Source of the DNA: Chlorogloea sp. CCALA 695
GTDB lineage: Bacteria > Cyanobacteriota > Cyanobacteriia > Cyanobacteriales > Chroococcidiopsidaceae
DNA: 64,000 bases
Reading direction: 5' to 3'
Assembly: GCF_003003885.1 (NCBI RefSeq)
Contig: NZ_PVWN01000012.1
Coordinates: 46,463-110,462 of the forward strand
Positions within the stretch are counted from its first letter, which is position 1. Each line of letters opens with the position of its first letter. A program made the translations under genes and the position numbers. Positions 25,082 through 34,410 of the stretch are shown here, one piece after another. Below the pieces are notes generated by a model. The model worked only from the letters and a program-made list of their open reading frames with translations. It had not been told where the DNA came from and made no database searches.

Positions 25082-25762
25082 CTACTTTGCTCGGTATCTA
25101 TGCCAAATTCTTGAACTAGAAATACACGCAATCAGCCACACCAACCCCGCCGCATATCCGGCAATGATATCAGTGGGCCAATGCACTCCTAAGTACAATC
25201 GACTAAAACCAATAGCTGTAATTAATAAAGTAGTTAAACTAATAATCCCTACTTGCTGGCGACGGTAGCGAGTTGCCAAGATATAGCCAATAAAGCCGTA
25301 AATTACCATTGATACCATTGCATGACCGCTAGGAAAGCTGTATTGACCTACATCTACTATCCGATCCCATAATGCAGGGCGATCGCGGCTAAATAGCTGT
25401 TTGAGTAGTATATTTAGTCCTATTGCTCCCGTAGCTGCGATCGCTAAAGTTGTAGCTTCCGACTTCTGTTGGCGTTGTAACAACCAAGCGCCTAAAATCA
25501 AACAGATAATTGATAATACTAAGGGGTCGCCAATAAATGTAATTCCCAGCATCGCTATATCTAATAGCGGCGAGTGCCAACTTCTAATCGTCAATAATAT
25601 ACTGGTATCAAAAGCATAACTTTCTGCTTCTAAAACTTCTTCGGCAATTTGGGCAAATACCCACAAGGCAAAAGCCGCTAATAATAAGCCGCCGATTCTA
25701 ACTTTGAGTAAAAGCGAAAGTAAACGCGATCGCACTATTTGTTTTAAGTAAAGCTTTCCCAA
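25082..25762 (-). CDS. PAP2-family membrane phosphatase
   Basis: A 226-residue integral membrane phosphatase. The three motifs are KQLFSRDRPALW (KX6RP), YSFPSGHAM and GFSRLYLGVHWPTD, in the usual order with about six hydrophobic helices. Members dephosphorylate undecaprenyl pyrophosphate or phosphatidate; the sequence does not tell which. Its first codons overlap the upstream 77-residue gene by 19 bases, so the two are probably translated together. Confidence 0.88.
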   Translation of the reverse strand: MGKLYLKQIVRSRLLSLLLKVRIGGLLLAAFALWVFAQIAEEVLEAESYAFDTSILLTIRSWHSPLLDIAMLGITFIGDPLVLSIICLILGAWLLQRQQKSEATTLAIAATGAIGLNILLKQLFSRDRPALWDRIVDVGQYSFPSGHAMVSMVIYGFIGYILATRYRRQQVGIISLTTLLITAIGFSRLYLGVHWPTDIIAGYAAGLVWLIACISSSRIWHRYRAK

Positions 25763-25977
25763 ACATTAGCCACCACATCACTAAGCCACTGACGCTGCTG
25801 CATATCGAGTAAACTGTCATCGGCTAACAACTGCGCGGTTAATTGTTCCAAAGATTGCCCTTTAGCGCTGACAATTTTAATCACACCTGCGATCGCGGCT
25901 GCAACCATTTCTTCGTCAATGGGTTTTTGACGAAGGGCAACAAATTCTTGAGGACTAGCGGGAATTGGGTAAGGCAT
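25744..25977 (-). CDS. Small conserved-looking hypothetical protein
   Basis: A 77-residue soluble protein (MPYPIPASPQEFVALRQKPI, ending WLSDVVANVWESFT) with predicted helices and no membrane segment. I do not recognise a named family. It overlaps the PAP2 gene by 19 bases in another frame, which supports a real two-gene unit. Its start is preceded by a T/A-rich promoter-like region. Confidence 0.6.
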   Translation of the reverse strand: MPYPIPASPQEFVALRQKPIDEEMVAAAIAGVIKIVSAKGQSLEQLTAQLLADDSLLDMQQRQWLSDVVANVWESFT

Positions 25978-26133
25978 GGCGTAACGTTAAAAGGGGGGTG
26001 TTCTAATAAACTTAACTTAAATGTAAACTTTTTTAAACAAATTCTCATTTATCTTGTAAGGGAAGTGTAGCGCAATCTGTAGCTTTGTCAACTCTGCCTT
26101 TCTAAGTAATTCACTAAGAGTTAAAATCGCCAA

Positions 26134-28218
26134 ATGAAAGAAATCCTGTATATAGAAATTCCTACACCCGAAACCGCTTGCGTCCGCCAGTGGCTACATG
26201 AAGATTGGCTACCCCTAAATTGCGAAAAGCTAACGACTCCCGTAGGTGTGCGATTGCAGAATGCTAAAACTACAAGCCTTAACGCCAGTATCCCCGAACT
26301 TTCAATTTTTACTTGGTCTGTACAACGCACAACTTATTTAAAAGTATTTCGCTTAGGTGAAGTTTTCCCCAACGAACAAAAGCTGCTTACTCAGTTGACA
26401 AATCAACTAAATGTCAAGTTTCCCCAGCTATATCCCGAACCACCGACAATCGATTTAGCTAATAGTAATATTTTTGAAGCTTTAGCACCCTATTACCCCT
26501 TGACGGCGAAGTATTTTCAAAAAATGCCCAATGGCGAAAAGGATCTTCAGCGCGTCTACTGGTGGGAACAGAGATGGCGCGAAGGAGTCTGTAAAGACGA
26601 GCAGCCGACTAAGCAGGTAGTATTTTCTCATCAAGAACAAACTGAACAAAAGCCCGAATACGATTTAATCTATATTGGCGGTGCGTTGGGAATAATTCAC
26701 GCGGCTGTTATGGCACAGTTAGGCTATCGGGTATTGCTCTTAGAACGCCTACCTTTTGGCAAAATGAACCGAGAATGGAATATTTCGCGCTCAGAGTTGC
26801 AAAGCTTAATTGACTTGGGTTTGCTAACCTCCACCGAAGCTGAAAGTATTATTGCTAGAGAATATATTGACGGATTTAATAAATTTTTTGATGGGAATAA
26901 TCCCAATTATCTAAAATCAGCAGTATTGCATACTCCTACAGTATTAAATATTTGCTTAGAATCAGAAAAATTGCTACAGTTATGCGGCGAAAAGCTTAAA
27001 GCGTCCGGTGGTGAGATTTGGGACTTAACAGAGTTTGTGCAAGCGGATGTTAATAAGTCGCAAGTTACAGTTACCGTTGAAAATTTAAAAAACTTTACAA
27101 AACGAAAAGTAAGCGGACGTTTATTAGTAGATGCGATGGGGACAGCTTCGCCGATCGCCTGGCAATTGAACGGTAAACGAGCTTTTGATAGCGTTTGTCC
27201 CACTGTAGGAGCGGTTGTAGCTAGTGGTTTTGAGCCTGGGGTGTGGGATAGCAACTATGGAGACGTGCTAAACAGTCACGGCGATACGTCGCGGGGAAGA
27301 CAGTTAATTTGGGAGTTGTTTCCGGGATCTGGGGAAGACTTAACTGTTTATTTGTTTCACTACCACCAAGTAAATAAGATTAATCCTGGTTCGTTGCTGG
27401 AAATGTACGAAGACTTTTTTACAATTTTGCCAGAGTATCGGCGTTGCGATTTAGATAAATTAGTGTGGAAAAAACCTACATTTGGTTATATTCCAGGGCA
27501 TTTTAGTAGCAATAGCCGCGATCGCACGGTGGCGTTTGACAGGTTAATTGCGATCGGTGACGCAGCTTCCTTGCAGTCTCCCTTAGTATTTACGGGTTTT
27601 GGCTCATTAGTCCGCAATTTGGGGCGTTTGACAGAGCTTTTAGATACGGCGTTGCAGCACGACTTGTTGAGCGCGAAGCACTTAAATCAAATTCGCGCCT
27701 ATCAAAGTAATATTGCTGTCACCTGGCTATTTTCCAAAGGCATGATGGTTCCTACCGGAAAACACTTACCACCGCAAAGAATCAACTCAATGCTCAATAC
27801 ATTTTTTGGGCTACTAGCTGACGAACCCTTAGAGGTTGCCGATAACTTTATTAAAGATCGATTTAGTTGGTTTACCTTCAATCGATTGGCGCTCAAAGCA
27901 GCTTTTAAAAACCCCGCCTTACTGCCTTGGATTTGGGATTTGGCAGGTGCGAAAGACATTTGGCGCTGGCTAGGAAACTATTTCAACTTTGGCATTCACG
28001 CTTTAATTAGTGCCATATTTGCTAGTTGGTTTCCTCAATTAGTTCGCCGTTTTCAACCAAGTCTTGAACCGCGTTTTCCGGCATTATGGTTCAAGTTACT
28101 CAACATTAGTTATTCGTTAACGGCGGGGCTGGGACAACCTTATACAAACTTGCGCGGAGCGGTGACACCGATAGATAAAAGGGAGACAGAATTAAGCAGT
28201 CAACATTTTAATTATTAG
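26134..28218 (+). CDS. cruA: CruA/CruP-type lycopene cyclase, FAD-dependent
   Basis: A 694-residue flavoprotein. After a region of about 180 residues comes a Rossmann motif, YIGGALGIIHAAVMAQLGYR, then the CruA/CruP signature REWNISRSELQSLIDLGLLT. LLVDAMGTASPIAWQ, RLIAIGDAASLQSPLVFTGF and GSLVRNLGRLTELLD follow. CruA-type enzymes cyclise lycopene to gamma- or beta-carotene. The long N-terminal region favours CruA over the shorter paralog CruP, but I cannot exclude the latter. The gene stands alone. Confidence 0.75.
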   Translation: MKEILYIEIPTPETACVRQWLHEDWLPLNCEKLTTPVGVRLQNAKTTSLNASIPELSIFTWSVQRTTYLKVFRLGEVFPNEQKLLTQLTNQLNVKFPQLYPEPPTIDLANSNIFEALAPYYPLTAKYFQKMPNGEKDLQRVYWWEQRWREGVCKDEQPTKQVVFSHQEQTEQKPEYDLIYIGGALGIIHAAVMAQLGYRVLLLERLPFGKMNREWNISRSELQSLIDLGLLTSTEAESIIAREYIDGFNKFFDGNNPNYLKSAVLHTPTVLNICLESEKLLQLCGEKLKASGGEIWDLTEFVQADVNKSQVTVTVENLKNFTKRKVSGRLLVDAMGTASPIAWQLNGKRAFDSVCPTVGAVVASGFEPGVWDSNYGDVLNSHGDTSRGRQLIWELFPGSGEDLTVYLFHYHQVNKINPGSLLEMYEDFFTILPEYRRCDLDKLVWKKPTFGYIPGHFSSNSRDRTVAFDRLIAIGDAASLQSPLVFTGFGSLVRNLGRLTELLDTALQHDLLSAKHLNQIRAYQSNIAVTWLFSKGMMVPTGKHLPPQRINSMLNTFFGLLADEPLEVADNFIKDRFSWFTFNRLALKAAFKNPALLPWIWDLAGAKDIWRWLGNYFNFGIHALISAIFASWFPQLVRRFQPSLEPRFPALWFKLLNISYSLTAGLGQPYTNLRGAVTPIDKRETELSSQHFNY

Positions 28219-28260
28219 GATTTAGCAGTGCGAGCGCGATTGCACTATGTATAAGTTCAA

Positions 28261-28359
28261 TCAGCAATCAATAAGTTGTTGAAGTTCTACGATTGATAGT
28301 ATTGATAACTCAACGCCTGAAAAGTCGGAAATATCACGAGTTACTATTAAAACCTTCAC
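28261..28359 (-). pseudogene. Truncated PIN-domain (VapC-like) toxin remnant
   Basis: On the minus strand, immediately after the antitoxin stop (overlap TAGTG), a frame reads KVLIVTRDISDFSGVE and ends ELQQLIDC. This is the C-terminal hallmark of VapC/PIN toxins (V-T-x-D-x-x-D-F), but the first 90-100 residues with the other acidic residues are missing. A deletion has therefore joined the antitoxin gene to the toxin tail. It cannot be an active nuclease. Confidence 0.65.
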
Positions 28360-28604
28360 TACTGATACTTTTGCTGTAAATAATTTGTATAATCTTCTCC
28401 AATTTCTTCGTCACTCAAAGGTGTTGAGGTTGTAGTGGCAATTCCTCGCAGTCCTGTTAAAGTTCCTTGGGGAATTTTATTAGCTGGTGGGATTACTATA
28501 GACTGTGTTTTTTGCTTAAGAAACTCTACAAAATCTAATACTTCATTTACTTGCTCCGTTGGCATTGTTTTAACAATCTCATAAGTTTTTTCTGGTGCTT
28601 CCAT
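28359..28604 (-). CDS. DUF2281-type antitoxin, now orphan
   Basis: An 81-residue protein. The helical N-terminus (YEIVKTMPTEQVNEVLDFVE, FLKQKTQS) matches DUF2281 proteins, which usually lie upstream of PIN-domain toxins. The C-terminal part (PLSDEEIGEDYTNYLQ) would be the toxin-binding tail. Its partner survives only as the remnant that overlaps its stop codon. It lies 41 bases downstream of ccaA on the same strand and may be carried by that transcript. Confidence 0.7.
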   Translation of the reverse strand: MEAPEKTYEIVKTMPTEQVNEVLDFVEFLKQKTQSIVIPPANKIPQGTLTGLRGIATTTSTPLSDEEIGEDYTNYLQQKYQ

Positions 28605-28645
28605 GTTTTTAACTTTTTTAAGATATTTTGTTATTGCCCCAAAAC

Positions 28646-29338
28646 CTACTTAAGATTGCTAGAACCCTTAGAAATGCGCTCTTGTTGTTCCGCCGTCAGC
28701 CAACTAGCTCTCGAAAACTGACTTTGAGGCGATAGATATTCACGACGAGCAGAGTCATACTCTAATATTTCCCCTGTTTCAATGTGGTACATCCAACCAT
28801 GAAGCTCAATTTCACCTTTATGCAGCTTGGAACGAATTGATGGATAAGTCCGCAAATTCTCTAGTTGAGTAAGCACATTTTCCTCAATAGTTACCTGCAA
28901 TAATTGTTCGCCTTCGTAGTGTTGGTAATTATCCTTAACCGTGCGGCGCGTGGCTTCAGTGTGTTTGAGCCATTGATAAACTAAGGGCATATCTTCCTCT
29001 AACTTATCCAATTTTAGTAATCCTTTCATCGCGCCACAGTGAGAGTGACCGCAAACAATAATTTCTCTAATTCCCAACGCTTGCACAGCGTATTCTACCG
29101 CCGCGCCTTCCCCACCATTAGCCGCACCATAGGGCGGAATGATATTACCAGCATTGCGGATAATAAACATTTCCCCTGGTTCGCTTTGGGTAATCAAATT
29201 TGGGTCAATTCGAGAATCAGAGCAAGTAATAAATAACACTCTTGGATGCTGTCCTTGAGAGAGCAACTCAAACATTTCCCGGTGAGTTGTTAAGTAATTT
29301 GTCTGAAAGCTATGTACACCTTGAATTATCTTTTTCAT
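28646..29338 (-). CDS. ccaA: Beta-carbonic anhydrase, carboxysomal CcaA type
   Basis: A 230-residue beta-class enzyme that interconverts CO2 and bicarbonate. The zinc ligands are Cys39 (ITCSDSRIDP), His98 and Cys101 (CGHSHCGAM), with the Asp41-Arg43 dyad present. Most of the length resembles Synechocystis CcaA (NAGNIIPPYGAANGGEGAA, LVYQWLKHTEATRR, LHGWMYHIETGE), and the last residues (AEQQERISKGS) recall the CcaA tail that binds CcmM. The linker before this tail is about 40 residues shorter than in Synechocystis. It follows cup by 40 bases, so it probably belongs to the ndhF-ndhD-cup transcript. Confidence 0.92.
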   Translation of the reverse strand: MKKIIQGVHSFQTNYLTTHREMFELLSQGQHPRVLFITCSDSRIDPNLITQSEPGEMFIIRNAGNIIPPYGAANGGEGAAVEYAVQALGIREIIVCGHSHCGAMKGLLKLDKLEEDMPLVYQWLKHTEATRRTVKDNYQHYEGEQLLQVTIEENVLTQLENLRTYPSIRSKLHKGEIELHGWMYHIETGEILEYDSARREYLSPQSQFSRASWLTAEQQERISKGSSNLK

Positions 29339-29378
29339 CTTGTTTTTTTAAGTAGTACAGTGCTTTAAGAATTTATTT

Positions 29379-30512
29379 TTAACTATTTGCTTCAATCAAT
29401 TGAGAAGTAACCAGCCGATCCATCCACCCTTCTAAATAAACTTGGTTAGCTTTTTGATCAGCCGGATCTTGGCTATCGAGGGGGTAAGGCATTAATCCCA
29501 AAATGGCGGCGGTGGTAACACAAAACATCGACTTTTGAAAACTGATACAAATTTGTACCCGTAAATCGTCTTCTCCTCGACGACTGCGATCGCGGTAAAG
29601 GTCATGGATATAATCTGGGAGATAATGCCGCATATCTTGCATTAACAACGTTGGAGGAATGCCCGAACCGCCAACAGGCAAAGGATCGGCGTACAAAGCG
29701 CCATAATCAAAGCGAGTCAAATCCGGCGGAATTTGATGCGCCTGAGCGTTGTAAGAAACCGTCCCTGAAAATGGTGTACCCCGAAAGAAAATTGCTTCTA
29801 CATAAGGGACGGCGGTATCTGCTAAAAATGTTATCCCCGCCGACGCTGGAATAATGTCATAACTGCAACCATCTAGCTTAACAGCGTAATTAATCGGTAA
29901 ACTAGCCGCCGCAACTAAGCCATTTTTGATGTGGTCTACAACTTGGGGAATCGACTGGATTTCACCTTTATCAAACAAGTCGCTTAAGTTCAAAAACATC
30001 TCGCTCATTACCCGCCAAAACTGCCCTAGGGCGCTGTAATAAACTTGTTGGCGTACTTGTTCGGGGAGATAGTCGGGGAAAAGTTGATTTAATCCCAACA
30101 TCAGCGGATTTTGCTTAAATCTTGCCTTAATTGCTGCTTGACTATATGCCATAAATTCTGGCGAATCTAAATACTTATCTAAAGCGCCGCCACCATGCCA
30201 AAGCATACCTTTCATACAGTATTCGGCGTATTCGTAATTAATGCGATCGCCCCACCAATGTTTCAGCAGTTTTTTTAAGGAAACATCGCCATTGAAGTAT
30301 TTAAAAAAGGGAAAAATCACCAAAAACTGATGCTCAGAAATGTAGATTAAATTTTTGTAGTAAGCTTCTAGCACGATGCCGTAGCTTTTCAAGATCCCGA
30401 CTACATCTAAAACATTTTCTTTACTATCTTTTAGCAAAGCTTCCCCAGTTTTTAGCCGCTCAATATACGCCGCTAAGGGATGACTAGATTTTGAACTTGT
30501 AATGTCGATCAT
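29379..30512 (-). CDS. cupB: CO2 hydration protein of NDH-1 (CupB/ChpX type)
   Basis: A 377-residue subunit unique to cyanobacterial NDH-1 CO2-uptake complexes. Typical stretches are GEALLKDSKENVLDVVGILK, QFLVIFPFFKYFNG, HWWGDRINYEYAEYCMKGML and WHGGGALDKYLDS. With NdhD and NdhF it turns CO2 into bicarbonate, driven by the redox energy of the complex. The length, without the extra insertion of longer CupA proteins, favours CupB, the constitutive low-affinity form, but this paralog choice is tentative. The start overlaps the ndhD stop by four bases (ATGA). Confidence 0.85.
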   Translation of the reverse strand: MIDITSSKSSHPLAAYIERLKTGEALLKDSKENVLDVVGILKSYGIVLEAYYKNLIYISEHQFLVIFPFFKYFNGDVSLKKLLKHWWGDRINYEYAEYCMKGMLWHGGGALDKYLDSPEFMAYSQAAIKARFKQNPLMLGLNQLFPDYLPEQVRQQVYYSALGQFWRVMSEMFLNLSDLFDKGEIQSIPQVVDHIKNGLVAAASLPINYAVKLDGCSYDIIPASAGITFLADTAVPYVEAIFFRGTPFSGTVSYNAQAHQIPPDLTRFDYGALYADPLPVGGSGIPPTLLMQDMRHYLPDYIHDLYRDRSRRGEDDLRVQICISFQKSMFCVTTAAILGLMPYPLDSQDPADQKANQVYLEGWMDRLVTSQLIEANS

Positions 30513-32056
30513 CGCTGATACTCGTTTAAAGTGCTGTGACGGCTAACAATAGCTGTGGGTGTTGGTATAATTGTGGTTGCGGAAAGTTTGGGTACGGATG
30601 ATTCCGTCCCAAACCTTTGCAAGAGGGTAACCTCACTCCAACGCAACATCCAAGCAGGTTGTAACCCAAATATTACAATCGCCGCCGCTAAAATCATGGC
30701 TGGAGTGCGGTCAAACCAACTCACCGGGGGCAAATTAAGCGCCGGGGTAGAAAGACGACCAAAAAAGACGCGGTTAACTAACAGCAAAAAGTAAACGGCG
30801 GTCAAACCCGTACCAATCATACAGAGCAATGTTTGGGTAGGAAACATTGCAAAACTACCGCGAAATACCAGAAATTCCGAGATAAAACCTACCATTCCCG
30901 GTATACCCGAACTTGCCATCACTCCCAATACCATTAAGCTACCAATTAAAGGCAAACCGCGTTCGGGGTTCAATAAACCGCGCAAAGTGTCTAAGTTGCG
31001 AGTGCCAGTTTTTTGATAGACTACACCCACCAATAAGAACAGTAGCGCGGAAATTAGCCCATGACTAACCATTTGAAAAACGGCGGCTAATAAGCTTAAA
31101 GAAGTAGCACTAGCCGCCGCTAAAAGCACGTAACCCATATGAGCAATAGAGCTATAAGCTACCATTTTTTTCATATCAGTTTGGGCGATCGCAGTAAAAG
31201 CCCCATAAAGTACGCTAACTACCGCCCAATTCGCCAGTATCGGCGCTAAAACTGTCCAAGCTTCGGGAAATAAACCTAAACCAAACCGCAATATTCCATA
31301 AGTACCTAATTTCAGCAAAACTCCCGCTAATAGCACCGATACGGGGGTTGAGGCTTCAACGTGAGCATCGGGTAGCCAGGTGTGGAAAGGAACTAAAGGA
31401 ATTTTAATCCCAAAGCCAATTATTATCGCCCCCAAAAGTATTAGTTGCTGTCCAACAGGTAAAGCTTGGGATAATAAAGGCTGATAATCAAAGTTGGTCG
31501 AACCACTTAGCCAAGTTAATCCTAAAAATGCTGCCAGAATTAAAATGCCGGAAATAGCTGTATAAATCAGAAATTTTGTGGCTGCATAGGCGCGTTTTTC
31601 CCCTCCCCAAATAGCAATAAGTAAGTATAAGGGGATTAACTCTAGCTCGTAGAATAAGAAAAACAGCAACAAGTTATCCGCCAAAAAAGCGCCAACTACA
31701 CCTGTGTTTAGCAGCAACAGCAAAATGTAATAAAACCTAGGACGACTTACAGATTTATCGCTACTATAAATTGCAATCCAAGTTAGCAAGCTATTTAAAG
31801 CCAGCAAAGGCAAAGATAAACCATCTACCCCCAATTGATAGCGCAGTCCAATCGAGTCTATCCAGGGTAGAGATTCAGTAAGTTGCAAACTTGGGTTAGT
31901 AATATCAAATTGAGTAACAATAACTATTGTCCAGCCCAAAGAAAGCGCGATCGCAATTATCGCTCCAAGTCTAAAGCTATTGGGGTTGGCTTTTCTAGGC
32001 AATAGACCAATAATAATTGCCCCTAATATCGGTATCCAAATTAAAGCACTGAGCAT
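30509..32056 (-). CDS. ndhD4: NDH-1 subunit NdhD (CO2-uptake paralog)
   Basis: A 515-residue polytopic subunit homologous to complex I subunit 4 (NuoM). Recognisable segments are PWIDSIGLRYQLGVDGLSLP, LLFFLFYELELIPLYLLI with the Glu of the proton channel, PLVPFHTWLPDAHVEASTPV, and KKMVAYSSIAHMGYVLLA. Its position between ndhF and cup marks it as the CO2-uptake type. The number 4 follows the tentative CupB call; it could be ndhD3. There is a seven-base gap to ndhF. Confidence 0.85.
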   Translation of the reverse strand: MLSALIWIPILGAIIIGLLPRKANPNSFRLGAIIAIALSLGWTIVIVTQFDITNPSLQLTESLPWIDSIGLRYQLGVDGLSLPLLALNSLLTWIAIYSSDKSVSRPRFYYILLLLLNTGVVGAFLADNLLLFFLFYELELIPLYLLIAIWGGEKRAYAATKFLIYTAISGILILAAFLGLTWLSGSTNFDYQPLLSQALPVGQQLILLGAIIIGFGIKIPLVPFHTWLPDAHVEASTPVSVLLAGVLLKLGTYGILRFGLGLFPEAWTVLAPILANWAVVSVLYGAFTAIAQTDMKKMVAYSSIAHMGYVLLAAASATSLSLLAAVFQMVSHGLISALLFLLVGVVYQKTGTRNLDTLRGLLNPERGLPLIGSLMVLGVMASSGIPGMVGFISEFLVFRGSFAMFPTQTLLCMIGTGLTAVYFLLLVNRVFFGRLSTPALNLPPVSWFDRTPAMILAAAIVIFGLQPAWMLRWSEVTLLQRFGTESSVPKLSATTIIPTPTAIVSRHSTLNEYQR

Positions 32057-32063
32057 CGTTCTC

Positions 32064-33917
32064 CTAGAATCCCCACATAAATCGCGTCAAAACTAAACCC
32101 AATAGACCAACACCGACAATGATTGTCAGCATATAACCTTGAGACTGTCCCGATACGCTGTACTTCAAACTTTCGCCGCTAAAAATAGACGCTAAACCTA
32201 CTAAATTCACCGCTCCATCGACAACGTAGCGGTCAAACCAATTGCTAAACCGCGAGATTTGATTGACAGCAAAAACAACACTCACGCGGTACAACCTATC
32301 GATGTAAAAGTCGTACCCTAGTAAGTCTTGCACCACTCGCCAAGGCAATTGTAGTGATCGCGACCAAGCTTTATGCAGATATACAGTACCGCCAATCGTG
32401 CAGCCAACAACGCTCGACAAAAACAGCGCCGCCACCGAAGGTTTATTAACATATTCCCACGTCGGTAATAAAGACCAGCGCTGTAACATCAACGGCACTA
32501 ACAAATTGACAATTATTAACGACACCATCGGCACAGCCATTGTCCAACCAACTTCCGGTGTCCGTCGCGTCTTTTGTTGGGGCGATCCTAAAAACACCAG
32601 TCTAAATAAGCGAGTCAAATTTAAAGCCGTTAAAGCATTAACTACGAGCAAAACCCCAACTAACCAAGGTTGTTCTACCCACAAGTCATCTACCCCTAGT
32701 TGCAGCGCCCAAAAACTTCCCAAAGGCAACAGCCCAACCATTCCCGCCGACCCAACTATAAAGGCTGTGGTTGTGGCTGGCATCCGCGACCACAAGCCGC
32801 CCATTTCCGTTAAATCTTGGTTTGTAGTTGTTTGAATTACCGAGCCAACACTCATAAATAATAAGGCTTTGGCGATCGCATGAGTAAATAACAACATCAA
32901 TGCAAACCCCGTCCATTGCTCCCCAATGGCAATAAATACTAACCCTAAATAAGCGCTAGTAGAGTGCGATAAGGCACGTTTAATATCAATTTGAGCGATC
33001 GCTACTAATGAAGCACCAATCGACGTTACCGTACCAATAACTACTAAGGTGGCTAAAGCGATCGGTGACAAACTGAAAATTGGCTGAAGGTCAATTAATA
33101 TATAAGCTCCGCAAGCTACTACTACAGAGTTTCGTAAAATTGATGCAGGATTTGGCCCTTCCATTGCTTCATCTAGCCACAAATGCAAAGGAAATTGAGC
33201 GCATTTGCCGATAGAGCCAGCAATCAAAGATAATCCTAATAAATTTGCTGTCAAAGGCGATAAATTAGCATTTTCTGCCCACTCGTATAAGTCAGGATAG
33301 TCTAAGCTTCCTGCCATCGTTGCTAAAGTTACAACCCCCATCAGCAGTAAAATGTCTCCCACCCGCTTTGTTAAAAATGCGTCGCGCGCGGCGGTGACAA
33401 CTAAGGGTTGAGCGTACCAAAACCCTACCAATAAATAAGTTGATAAAGTCAGTAGTTCTAGCAATATGTAAGTTAAAAGCAAAGAATTACTAATAGCTAT
33501 GCCGCTCATCGCCCCAGCAAAAAATCCCATCAACGCAAAGAAACGTCCCAAAGCCCAGTCTCTTTCCATATATCCCAGGGCAAAAAGTTGAGCCAAAAGA
33601 CTTAACCCCGTCACCACTTCCAAAGCGCCCACGTTTATCGACGAGATATCTACACTCAACGTCAAATCTATATCAGCGACTTGCAGCCAATGAAATACTA
33701 ATCTAAGCGGCTGGTGATCCCAAGTTAAAGGAAAAATCAGCGTGCTATGCACGAACGCTAATACTGTCATCAATAAATTAACGTAAGCCGCCGGTCGCGG
33801 CCCCGTACGGCGAATGAGACCTGTAGACCAAGGAAGGGTCACTATAGCGCCAAGCAAGCCATAACAAGGAATCCACCAACCCACTTGTAGGAGGAACTGA
33901 GCCATTGAAATTACCAT
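32064..33917 (-). CDS. ndhF4: NDH-1 subunit NdhF (CO2-uptake paralog)
   Basis: A 617-residue subunit homologous to complex I subunit 5 (NuoL). Landmarks are DISSINVGALEVVTGLSLLA, LLTYILLELLTLSTYLLVGF, FPLHLWLDEAMEGPNPASIL, QIDIKRALSHSTSAYLGLVF, and the C-terminal lateral helix. It is the first gene of the minus-strand operon ndhF-ndhD-cup-ccaA, divergent from ccmK across 493 bases. The variants NdhF3/NdhF4 sit in CO2-uptake complexes; 4 is chosen with the CupB call and is uncertain. Confidence 0.85.
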   Translation of the reverse strand: MVISMAQFLLQVGWWIPCYGLLGAIVTLPWSTGLIRRTGPRPAAYVNLLMTVLAFVHSTLIFPLTWDHQPLRLVFHWLQVADIDLTLSVDISSINVGALEVVTGLSLLAQLFALGYMERDWALGRFFALMGFFAGAMSGIAISNSLLLTYILLELLTLSTYLLVGFWYAQPLVVTAARDAFLTKRVGDILLLMGVVTLATMAGSLDYPDLYEWAENANLSPLTANLLGLSLIAGSIGKCAQFPLHLWLDEAMEGPNPASILRNSVVVACGAYILIDLQPIFSLSPIALATLVVIGTVTSIGASLVAIAQIDIKRALSHSTSAYLGLVFIAIGEQWTGFALMLLFTHAIAKALLFMSVGSVIQTTTNQDLTEMGGLWSRMPATTTAFIVGSAGMVGLLPLGSFWALQLGVDDLWVEQPWLVGVLLVVNALTALNLTRLFRLVFLGSPQQKTRRTPEVGWTMAVPMVSLIIVNLLVPLMLQRWSLLPTWEYVNKPSVAALFLSSVVGCTIGGTVYLHKAWSRSLQLPWRVVQDLLGYDFYIDRLYRVSVVFAVNQISRFSNWFDRYVVDGAVNLVGLASIFSGESLKYSVSGQSQGYMLTIIVGVGLLGLVLTRFMWGF

Positions 33918-34410
33918 TGATAGTTAAGTAACATTTAATCCCTATAGAACTTCACCAAAATAGTTATAGGGAACTTAGGAAGATATATAAAGTTGAGATT
34001 TTATCAAAGATCCTGTTATTTATGTCTTAATCCTGCTATTTATTCATCTTAGAGCTTTCAGTCCGCAAAATAATTCCTGAAACTATAAGCTTTGTTTATC
34101 AGGATTCCTTTACTAAACTTATTTTATGATTTGTTAAGTTTATTGATTAGTTTCGCGATCGCCTTTTTTTCCTTGATGCTTGGCGATCGCCTATTCTTTA
34201 ATAAGTAAACTTAATAAGTGGTATATATACTTATCATTAAAAATTATATTGTCAAAGTAACAGCCGTCACTTTATTCTTAAGTTCAGCACCCTAAAGAGC
34301 TTTGCTAAATAAACAAATAATGGCTACCCCCGTGAAAATTCTCATGTGGGAAATTGCCATGAAATATTAGCGTCAAAGACTCGTACAATTGAGACTGATA
34401 GGAGAATTAA
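33918..34410. promoter_or_regulatory. Divergent ndhF / ccmK control region
   Basis: 493 non-coding, AT-rich bases between the CO2-uptake operon and the carboxysome operon. It contains a direct repeat ATCCTG(T/C)TATTTAT at 34010-34023 and 34030-34043, two HIP1 sites near 34156 and 34183, and a dyad ATAAGT-N9-ACTTAT at 34214-34234. Carbon-responsive LysR regulators (CcmR/NdhR, CmpR) bind such regions in other cyanobacteria, but I cannot assign a site. A ribosome site TAGGAG precedes the first ccmK. Confidence 0.6.
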
